A stretch of DNA of 48,287 nucleotides, taken from DASYVD01 sp050693035. Lineage in GTDB: Bacteria > Actinomycetota > UBA4738 > CALAEC01. The notes beneath the pieces are model-generated. The model saw only the letters and a program-made list of their open reading frames with translations. It was not told where the DNA came from and made no database searches. Both the position numbers and the translations under genes were made by a program. Below are positions 41,586-48,287 of this stretch, piece by piece. Position 1 is the stretch's first letter; each line of letters opens with the position of its first letter. The stretch is taken from contig JBOGWB010000050.1 of NCBI GenBank assembly GCA_050693035.1, positions 1-48,287 on the forward strand, written 5' to 3'.

Positions 41586-44137
41586 CGGCCCTCCACTTTG
41601 CCGCGCACCTCTTCGCCGTGGCGGCCGCTCTCGGAGCGGCCATCGTGCTCTCGCGCGACCGGACGCCGAGCGTGTGGGGTGGCGGCGCCGGAGCCCTGGG
41701 ATTCCTCGCCCTCGCAGGGAGCGAGGCCGTCATCGGGGCGGGGTTCTTCGCGGAGACCGCGATGAGCCCCGCCGCGGTCCGGTGGGGGGGCTACGCGCTG
41801 ATCCTGGTCGGGGTGGGTGCGGCCTGGCGGCGCCCTCGGGTCCGGGGCGTGGTTCCCCTGACGGCTGGGCTGGCGATCCTGGCCGCCTCGGAGGCCGCAC
41901 TGGGGGCGGCGCCCGACGTCGCCCTGGCCATCCGAGTCGCCGGCTACCTGGGGGCCGCCCTGTTCGTCCTGAGGGCGGTTCGTTCGAGCATCCGGCTCCG
42001 GTTCGCCTCGGCCATGGTCGGCTTGCTCGTGGTGGTGGTGCTGGTGGCGTCGTCCGTGGTGGCCTCCGTTGTCGGGCAGAACATCCGGACGGCGGCCCTG
42101 GACCGGGTGGCCCGCCAGGCCGAGGAGGCCGAGGAGGCTCTGGAACCCCTGGCCGCGGAGGAGGCGGGCACCCTGGTGGTCGTGGCGGAACAGGCCATCT
42201 CGCGATTCCAGGGGAACCTCACGTTCTCCACGGTCGGGATGCGGAACCTGAAAGACAACCTTTTCCCCCGGGTGGGGTTCATCCTGTTCCTGTCCGATGA
42301 CGGGCGGGTCCTGGGCCGGATCGGTGTCTCACAGCTGGAGGCCGTGGAAGCGACCACGGCTCCGGTGATCCGGTTCTCCCTCCGCCGGGGCCGGCAGGTC
42401 GCCTCGCTGGACATCCTGGGAGACGACCGCCTTGTCCTGATCGGGGCGGCCCCGGTCCGCCAGCGGGATCAGACCCTCGGAGTGGTGGTGGCGGGGCGGT
42501 TCGTCAACGAGGAGCTCCTCGACCAGATCGCCCCCGGCAGCCCCGCGGCCGTGTTCCGCAAGGCCCAGACGGTTCCCGTGGCCACGAACGAGCTGGAGCT
42601 TCCCCCGGCCATCCCGGCCATCGACCAGGCCACCCTCCGCCGGATATGGGAAGGGTTCCTGGCGGGCGCCGGCCCAGTCCGACAGAGCGTGGCGGTCGGC
42701 GGAGTGGAGAGGTTCGCCGCCCTGCGCCCGCTGCGGCGGGCCGACGGCCGCCCGGTGGGGATCCTCCTGGTCGCCGAGCCGGCCGGCGCCGTCGCCGCCA
42801 CCGAGCGGGAGATCAATCGTCTGCTGTTCGGGGCCGCGGTGGTCCTCTTCGGTCTGGCCTTCCTCCTGGCGGCGCTGGTGGCCCGCCGGATCACCAGGCC
42901 GGTCATCACCCTCACCGGGGCGGCCAGGCGGGTGGCCTCCGGGGACCTCGGGACCAAGGCCGAGGTGACCGGGGAGGACGAGGTCAGCGACCTGGCCGAG
43001 GCGTTCAACCAGATGACCGAGTCCCTGGCCCTCTCCGACGCGCAGCTGCGGGAGGCGGCGGAGGAGGAAGCCCGGCTCCGAGGCCGGCTGGAGACGGTGG
43101 TGAACTCGATGGGTGACGGGCTCGTCGCGGTGGACGACCAGGGGCGGGTCGTGACGTTCAACCCGGCGGCGACGACGATCCTGGGCCGCTCTCGGGGCAC
43201 GGTCCTCGGCAAGCCGCTCGAACGGGTCGTGGAGATCCGGGACGCGGAGGGGCAGGTGGTACCGCTCGGCCGGGAGCTCCGGCGAGGCACGGCGTTCGTC
43301 GAGCGGGCTGATGGGCGCCTGGTGCCGGTGGCCATCGTGTCTTCGTCGCTCCGAGACACGGGGGGGCGGCCGTTCGGGCAGGTGCTGGTGCTCCGGGACA
43401 TGACCCGGGAGCACGAGGTCGAGCGGATGAAGACGGAATTCCTGACCAGCGTGTCCCACGAGCTTCGGACCCCGCTCACGCCGATCATCGGGTACTCCGA
43501 GATCCTCTCCGGCCGGGAGGTCCCTGCAGAGCGGGTCAAGCAGTTCGCCGACTCCATGCTGGCGTCCGCCCACCGGCTGGAGCGGATCGTGGCCATGCTT
43601 CTGGACTTCGCGGCGATGGAGGGCGGCCGGATGACCATCGAGGCCGCTCCGACCGCGCTCCTCCCCCTTCTCTCGAAGGCGATCGAGGAATGGAGAGGCC
43701 GGACCGACCGACACGAGTTCTCGACCCGATTCGAATCATCGCTGCCCGAGGCGCTGGTGGACGTGAGCCTGATGCGCCGGGCCATCGACGAGGTCCTGGA
43801 CAATGCGGTGAAGTACTCACCCCAAGGAGGGACGGTCACGGTGTCGATGTCCCCCGAGAACTCCAGGAGGAGCCGGATGATCCGGCTCGATGTGCGCGAC
43901 GAGGGGATCGGCATCGCGCCCGAGGATCTACCCCGGATCTTCGAGGACTTCCGGCAGCTCGATGCCTCGGATACCCGCAGCTTCGGAGGGCTTGGGCTGG
44001 GGCTGGCCTTCGTGAAGCGCATCATGGACGCCCACCGGGGTACCATCACTGCGAGGAGCGTGCCGGGAGAGGGCACCACCTTCAGCCTGCTCATCCCAGC
44101 GGCCGATAAGGAAGAAGGGAAGGGTACGGCCGGATGA
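41582..44137 (+). CDS. Sensor histidine kinase (HAMP-PAS-HisKA)
   Basis: An 851-residue membrane kinase. Several helices fill residues 1-160, followed by an outside double-Cache-like sensor region to about 405, another helix (about 412-435), HAMP (about 435-490), PAS (about 505-605), HisKA with phospho-acceptor H626 (VSHELRTPLTP), and HATPase with NAVKY, DEGIGI and GGLGLGLAF. It is one of only few signalling genes here and has no response regulator beside it. The GTG overlaps the protease stop; its stop overlaps the FecR-like gene (ATGA). Confidence 0.92.
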   Translation: MTALHFAAHLFAVAAALGAAIVLSRDRTPSVWGGGAGALGFLALAGSEAVIGAGFFAETAMSPAAVRWGGYALILVGVGAAWRRPRVRGVVPLTAGLAILAASEAALGAAPDVALAIRVAGYLGAALFVLRAVRSSIRLRFASAMVGLLVVVVLVASSVVASVVGQNIRTAALDRVARQAEEAEEALEPLAAEEAGTLVVVAEQAISRFQGNLTFSTVGMRNLKDNLFPRVGFILFLSDDGRVLGRIGVSQLEAVEATTAPVIRFSLRRGRQVASLDILGDDRLVLIGAAPVRQRDQTLGVVVAGRFVNEELLDQIAPGSPAAVFRKAQTVPVATNELELPPAIPAIDQATLRRIWEGFLAGAGPVRQSVAVGGVERFAALRPLRRADGRPVGILLVAEPAGAVAATEREINRLLFGAAVVLFGLAFLLAALVARRITRPVITLTGAARRVASGDLGTKAEVTGEDEVSDLAEAFNQMTESLALSDAQLREAAEEEARLRGRLETVVNSMGDGLVAVDDQGRVVTFNPAATTILGRSRGTVLGKPLERVVEIRDAEGQVVPLGRELRRGTAFVERADGRLVPVAIVSSSLRDTGGRPFGQVLVLRDMTREHEVERMKTEFLTSVSHELRTPLTPIIGYSEILSGREVPAERVKQFADSMLASAHRLERIVAMLLDFAAMEGGRMTIEAAPTALLPLLSKAIEEWRGRTDRHEFSTRFESSLPEALVDVSLMRRAIDEVLDNAVKYSPQGGTVTVSMSPENSRRSRMIRLDVRDEGIGIAPEDLPRIFEDFRQLDASDTRSFGGLGLGLAFVKRIMDAHRGTITARSVPGEGTTFSLLIPAADKEEGKGTAG

Positions 44138-45270
44138 AACGGATCGCCGTGATCGTCGGTGTGGCCCTGCTCGGCGGGGCCTGCGCCCGGGCGCCCGTGG
44201 GGGGCTCCGGGGCGACCCTGATCCCGCAAGGAGGGGAAGTCCACCTCCAGAACGACGGAGTGTGGCGCACCGTGTCCGACGCGGTGCCGCTGGCACGAGG
44301 CGACCGCGTGGAGATCCGTGGCTTCGGGCGTGCTTCCGTCGAGCTCCCCGGCGGCACCCTGGAGCTCCGCCAGGGCTCGACGCTCCGGATCGGCGCCGTG
44401 CCCGAGCTGGAGAAGGGAAGCGTCCTGGCCCAGGCGATCTCCGGGCTCTCCGTGGGGATCGGGCCAGTGCAGGTAAGCGCGGCGGAGACCTCCTTGTACC
44501 GTGTGGATCGGTTGTTATCGGTTCGCGTGGGCGTCTACCAGGGCGAGGTCTCGCTACCGGGTTCCGGCTGGGGAGGCACGGTGAGTGCCCTCCGGCAGGT
44601 CGGTCTGGTCGGGGGCACCGTGCCGCGGGGGCCGGTGGCCCTCCAGGTCGACCCGGGAGACCCATGGGACGACCGTCTCCTGGGGGACGCCGTCGACGTC
44701 GGTGAGAGGCTGGAGCGGCTCCAGGAAGGAGTGGCCCTCCAGCTGCCTCGGCGGGGTGGAAGGGCCGCTGTGGCGGCCGTCATCCCTCTCGACCGGCGGA
44801 TGATTCTGGCAGGACTCCCCGAACGAGCGGCCGCAGGGAGGCTCTCCGAGGCTCTCGTGGCTTCGGTGGTCGCCTCGGCGGCGGGCCCTGCGCGAGACGT
44901 CTCCCCAGAGCGGGCCTTCAGCCAGGTGATGGCTCTGCGCGGCTTGGGGGCTTCCTGGATCGTGGTGGCTGCGGAGTGGAACCTCGCCCGTTCGATCCTC
45001 GGTACCCTGGTTCGCCAGGTGACGGCGCTGCTCACCACCGAGCTGGCACCTTCCACGGCGGCCCCTGGAGCCGCCGGAGTGGGCGGGGGCACCGGCGGCG
45101 GATCGCCCGGCACAGGGGGCGGGCCCTCCGGGGGGGGCACCGGGAGTGGTGGGACGGTGGATGAGCCCACCGAGCCCGCTCCACCGGAGCCTGCCTGCTT
45201 GGACCTCCTGACCTGCACGGTGGAAGACGTCCTGGACACCGACATCGGGGACGACCTCCTCCTCGAGTAG
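44134..45270 (+). CDS. FecR-domain lipoprotein
   Basis: A 378-residue lipoprotein with signal peptide and lipobox C17 (LLGGAC). Residues 30-150 fit a FecR beta domain: GDRVEIRGFGRASVELPGG, LRQGSTLRIG and VRVGVYQGEVSL. The next 160 residues are helical, then a Gly/Ser/Thr linker (about 315-345) leads to an acidic tail with two Cys (CLDLLTC). FecR proteins usually work with ECF sigma factors; here the neighbour is a histidine kinase instead. The coupled start suggests joint function at the outer face of the membrane. Confidence 0.8.
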   Translation: MKRIAVIVGVALLGGACARAPVGGSGATLIPQGGEVHLQNDGVWRTVSDAVPLARGDRVEIRGFGRASVELPGGTLELRQGSTLRIGAVPELEKGSVLAQAISGLSVGIGPVQVSAAETSLYRVDRLLSVRVGVYQGEVSLPGSGWGGTVSALRQVGLVGGTVPRGPVALQVDPGDPWDDRLLGDAVDVGERLERLQEGVALQLPRRGGRAAVAAVIPLDRRMILAGLPERAAAGRLSEALVASVVASAAGPARDVSPERAFSQVMALRGLGASWIVVAAEWNLARSILGTLVRQVTALLTTELAPSTAAPGAAGVGGGTGGGSPGTGGGPSGGGTGSGGTVDEPTEPAPPEPACLDLLTCTVEDVLDTDIGDDLLLE

Positions 45271-45293
45271 AGCTCGCCTTCTTCACAGCCTGA

Positions 45294-45299
45294 TACGCT
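45294..45299 (+). promoter_or_regulatory. Possible -10 before the UPF0182 gene
   Basis: TACGCT ends 9 bases before the TTG at 45309. It may give the UPF0182 gene its own leaderless transcript in addition to read-through from the operon. Confidence 0.35.
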
Positions 45300-45308
45300 T
45301 CTTCCGCG

Positions 45309-48140
45309 TTGGAACGCTCCCGGATCGTTCGCCCAGGTGGCCGGCGCTGGCTCTGGTGGGCCGCCGCGATCGCGGTGGTCGCGGCGGTCACGCTGTCGAT
45401 CCTGTCCGGCTTCTACATCGACATCCTGTGGTTCCGGGAGCTCGGCCGGTCGAGCGTGTTCTGGACGGTGTTCTGGACCAGGCTCGCCCTCGCTGCGGCC
45501 TTCGGCTTCGTCTTCTTCGTCCTCCTCTACGCGAACCTGCTCGTGGCCCGGCGGATCCGCCCCCGCTACCGCGTGTACTCCCCGGAGGAGGAGTACGTGG
45601 AGCGTTACCGGGTGGCGTTCGAGCCGTACGCCCGGTGGGTCCTGCCGGCGGTGGCCCTGGTGTTCGCGCTGTTCTCGGCGACCGGTGTGTCCACCCAGTG
45701 GGAGGCCTTCCGGTTGTGGCGCGTCGCCGGCGAGGTCTCCTTCGGGGTCCTCGAGCCCGTCTACGAACGGGACGTGGGGTTCTACGTGCTGTCGCTGCCC
45801 TTCCAGCAGTTCGTTCAGGGCTGGCTGTTCTCCTCACTCGTCGTGGTTGGGCTGGTGACCTCGGCGGCCCATTACCTGTGGGGCGGGATCAGGTGGCGGG
45901 CCATGGGGGAGCGGGTCACCCCAGAGGTGAAGGCCCACCTTTCGGTGCTCCTCGGCTTCATCCTGCTGACCCGGGCGTGGGGATACCGGCTCGGCCAGTT
46001 CGAGCTGTTGTTCTCGTCGCGGGGCATCGTCACGGGTGCGACCTACACGGACATCAATGCCCAGCTCCCCGCGCTGACCGTTCTCCTGTTCATCAGCCTG
46101 TTCTGCGCCGTCCTCTTCCTGGTGAACATCCGGTTCCGGGGGTGGGCCCTCCCGGTGTTCGCCATCGGGATCCTGGCCCTGGCCTCGATCGTGATCGGCG
46201 GGTTGTTCCCCGCGTTCGTCCAGCGGTTCCGGGTCGCTCCCCAGGAGCTCCAACTCGAGACAGAGTTCATCGACCACAACATCGCCTTCACCCGACGGGC
46301 CTACGACCTCGATGACATCGAGACGGTCCCGTTCGCGGCCGCTCCTGAGCTCACCGCCGAGGAGATCGAGGAGAACGCCGGCGTCGTCGAGAACATCCGC
46401 CTGTGGAACCCGGCCGTCCTCGAGCAGTCCTACCTCCAGCTTCAGCGCATCCGCCCGTACTACGAGTTCGTGGACGTGGACGTGGACCGATACGAGATCG
46501 AGGGACGCCGGCGGGTGGTCATGGTCGCTCCACGGGAGATCACCCAGGACGGGATCCGCGGCGGCGGCCAGACCTGGCAGAATCGCCACCTCACCTTCAC
46601 CCACGGGTTCGGCTTTGTGGCCAGCCGGGCCGACCAGGCCGGCAGCGGCGGCGCTCCAGCCTTCGTGGCCTCCGACATCCCTCCGCGGGGCCCCCTGTCC
46701 GGCGACCTGGAGCAGCCCCGGATCTACTTCGCGGAAATCAGCAACGTCCCGTTCGTCGTGGTGCAAACGGAACAACCGGAGTTCGACTTCCCCACGACGG
46801 AGTCCGGGGAGGAGCAGTTCGCCCGAACCATGTACACGGGAGAGGCCGGGATCGAGATGGGCGGGTTCGTCAGACGGCTCGCGTTCGCGTGGCGGTTCCG
46901 GGACGTGAACCTGTTGATCTCCGGGCTCATCGATGGCGAGAGCAAGATGCTCATCAACACGCAGATCGACCAGAGGGTGAGACGCCTGGCCCCCTTCCTG
47001 GAGTTCGACAACGATCCGTACACCGCCATGGTCGACGGTCGCCTCCTCTGGATCTGGGACGCCTACACGGTGAGCGCCAACTACCCGTACTCGGAGCGCC
47101 TCGAGCTCTCGCAGCTCGTTGGCCCATCGCTCCGCGGACCGGCCAACTACATCCGCAACTCGGTGAAGGTCACCGTGGATGCCTACGACGGCACCACGAC
47201 CTTCTACGTGGCTGATCCCGATGACCCCATCATCCAGGCCTGGCAGCGGGTGTTCCCCACGCTGTTCACCTCCCTGAGCGACGCCTCCGCGCGGCTGCGG
47301 GAGCACTTCCGGTTCCCGGAGGACCTGTTCAAGATCCAGGCGACACAGTTCGCCAACTATCACGTGACCAGCGCCACCCAGTTCTACGCCAAGGAAGACT
47401 TCTGGCAGGTCCCGCAAGTGGCCCAGGATCCCAACCAGGAGTCAGCGCGGCCGCTGGACCCGTACTACGTGCTGATGAGGCTCCCGGACGCTCTGGAGGA
47501 ACGGTTCATGATGATCCTCCCGATGACGCCGGCAGACCGGCCCAACATGGTGGCCTGGTTGGCGGCGAGCTCCGACCCTCAGGATTACGGGGACAGAGTG
47601 GCCTTTCGCTTCCCGGTGGAACGCAACGTCAACGGGCCGGGGCAGGTGGCCGCCCTCATCTCGCAGAGCCCAGACGTGGCTCGGGAGGTCACCCTGTTTG
47701 GACAGCTCGGCTCGAGGGTGATCTACGGGGACCTTCTGGTCATCCCGATCGGACAGTCGTTCCTGTACGTCCAGCCGCTCTACCTTCGGTCGCAGCAGGA
47801 GGAGACGTCGATCCCCGAGCTCCAGCGGGTGATCGTGGTGAACGGCCAGCAGGTGGCCTTCGCCGAGAGCATGAATGACGCTCTGGCCCAGTTGTTCGGG
47901 GAGGCCGCTCCGGAGGAACCCGACGAGCCCACCGAGCCGGGCGAGGAGCCCACCGGGGATGTGGCGGCGCTCCTCGCCGAGGCGAGAGAGCACTTCCAGC
48001 AGGCGGAGGAGTTTCTCCGGGAGGGCGATCTGGCCGGCTACCAGCGGGAGATCGAAGCCGCGCAGGCCGCGGTGCAGCAGGCGGTGCAGCTGTTGGGGGC
48101 GGGGGGTGGGGCCCAACCGACTCCCAGTCCGACCGGGTAG
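45309..48140 (+). CDS. UPF0182 family large membrane protein
   Basis: A 943-residue protein of the UPF0182 family (Rv3193c-like). About seven helices occur within residues 12-300, with FYIDILWFRELGRSSVFWTV near the start. A large extracytoplasmic domain follows (about 300-860), including QTWQNRHLTFTHGFG and NYIRNSVKVTVDAYDGTTTF. The C-terminus is an acidic linker and a Glu/Gln-rich helix of coiled-coil character. Function is unknown. TTG is the only good start before the first helix. It ends the envelope gene run; an initiator tRNA promoter overlaps its stop codon. Confidence 0.92.
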   Translation: MERSRIVRPGGRRWLWWAAAIAVVAAVTLSILSGFYIDILWFRELGRSSVFWTVFWTRLALAAAFGFVFFVLLYANLLVARRIRPRYRVYSPEEEYVERYRVAFEPYARWVLPAVALVFALFSATGVSTQWEAFRLWRVAGEVSFGVLEPVYERDVGFYVLSLPFQQFVQGWLFSSLVVVGLVTSAAHYLWGGIRWRAMGERVTPEVKAHLSVLLGFILLTRAWGYRLGQFELLFSSRGIVTGATYTDINAQLPALTVLLFISLFCAVLFLVNIRFRGWALPVFAIGILALASIVIGGLFPAFVQRFRVAPQELQLETEFIDHNIAFTRRAYDLDDIETVPFAAAPELTAEEIEENAGVVENIRLWNPAVLEQSYLQLQRIRPYYEFVDVDVDRYEIEGRRRVVMVAPREITQDGIRGGGQTWQNRHLTFTHGFGFVASRADQAGSGGAPAFVASDIPPRGPLSGDLEQPRIYFAEISNVPFVVVQTEQPEFDFPTTESGEEQFARTMYTGEAGIEMGGFVRRLAFAWRFRDVNLLISGLIDGESKMLINTQIDQRVRRLAPFLEFDNDPYTAMVDGRLLWIWDAYTVSANYPYSERLELSQLVGPSLRGPANYIRNSVKVTVDAYDGTTTFYVADPDDPIIQAWQRVFPTLFTSLSDASARLREHFRFPEDLFKIQATQFANYHVTSATQFYAKEDFWQVPQVAQDPNQESARPLDPYYVLMRLPDALEERFMMILPMTPADRPNMVAWLAASSDPQDYGDRVAFRFPVERNVNGPGQVAALISQSPDVAREVTLFGQLGSRVIYGDLLVIPIGQSFLYVQPLYLRSQQEETSIPELQRVIVVNGQQVAFAESMNDALAQLFGEAAPEEPDEPTEPGEEPTGDVAALLAEAREHFQQAEEFLREGDLAGYQREIEAAQAAVQQAVQLLGAGGGAQPTPSPTG

Positions 48141-48167
48141 ACGGCCTCCGGAGGGCGTTGGTAGTAT
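48138..48167 (+). promoter_or_regulatory. Promoter of the initiator tRNA
   Basis: TAGACG (48138-48143, starting at the UPF0182 stop codon) and TAGTAT (48162-48167) are 18 bases apart. The -10 ends only 5 bases before the first tRNA base. Confidence 0.5.
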
Positions 48168-48172
48168 CGGGC

Positions 48173-48246
48173 TGCGCGGTGGAGCAGTCCGGTAGCTCGC
48201 TGGGCTCATAACCCAGAGGTCGCAGGTTCAAATCCTGCCCGCGCAA
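48173..48246 (+). tRNA. Initiator tRNA-fMet (CAT)
   Basis: A complete cloverleaf: acceptor TGCGCGG (48173-48179) with CCGCGCA (48239-48245), D arm with A11:T24, anticodon stem CTGGG/CCCAG with CAT at 48207-48209, T arm GCAGG/CCTGC. The three G:C pairs next to the anticodon loop and A11:T24 mark an initiator. Position 1 pairs with 72 (T:A), whereas most bacterial initiators have a C-A mismatch. A73 is followed by CGA, so CCA is not encoded. Confidence 0.95.
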
Positions 48247-48287
48247 CGAGCGGAACCGCAGGTAGAAGGCATGAAGGCGGCTCCCCA

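Noticed and set aside
48250..48287. A second gene start at the right edge
   Set aside because: The last 38 bases contain an ATG but are too short to judge.

Overview
This 48.3 kb window is GC-rich, densely coded DNA that looks chromosomal and actinobacterial. The markers are: LigD plus Ku; an amtB-glnK-glnD operon behind a GlnR-type box; a DUF5319 protein; an Rv2578c-like radical SAM protein; a DUF2342 zinc protease; a PDZ-Lon (YlbL-like) protease; a UPF0182 protein; and many starts of the actinobacterial leaderless type (a TAnnnT -10 hexamer 6-9 bases before an ATG or GTG). I see no phage, insertion sequence or CRISPR array. The genus cannot be told from sequence alone; presence of MreB and the gene mixture suggest a lineage outside Mycobacterium and Corynebacterium.

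Layout. 0-5.6 kb: RmuC-family protein, a small unknown, a PadR regulator coupled to a DrrAB-like ABC exporter, a PIG-L deacetylase, a DUF5319 zinc-ribbon protein. 5.6-7.2 kb (minus): three overlapping genes of a PspC/LiaF/LiaI-like envelope-stress module. 7.2-10.7 kb: ligD and ku, divergent, a two-component NHEJ system. 10.7-15.6 kb: an isoprenylcysteine methyltransferase-like protein, then amtB-glnK-glnD. 15.6-20.1 kb: an alpha/beta hydrolase, a hot-dog thioesterase, a small zinc-binding protein, a radical SAM enzyme, a HicB-like/HTH protein, an SCP2 protein, a YgjP-like metallopeptidase and uracil phosphoribosyltransferase.

20.3-34.5 kb is a co-directional nucleoside/polyamine uptake and catabolism island: a Pot-type ABC importer, an XRE-cupin regulator, a nucleoside hydrolase, a ribokinase-family kinase, a DeoC-like aldolase, a BtpA-family protein, a second PfkB kinase, then a BMP-type binding lipoprotein with ATPase and two permeases. 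The apparent logic is import of a nucleoside, hydrolysis to base plus (deoxy)ribose, phosphorylation, and aldol cleavage; the uracil phosphoribosyltransferase next door could recapture the base.

34.6-48.2 kb: trpS, two small unknown genes, then an expanded version of the mycobacterial Rv3193c-Rv3195 neighbourhood: DUF2342 protease facing away, MreB preceded by a possible leaderless upstream ORF and followed by a DUF1028 protein, then PDZ-Lon protease, histidine kinase, FecR-like lipoprotein and UPF0182 protein. The window ends with an initiator tRNA whose promoter lies directly against its 5' end.
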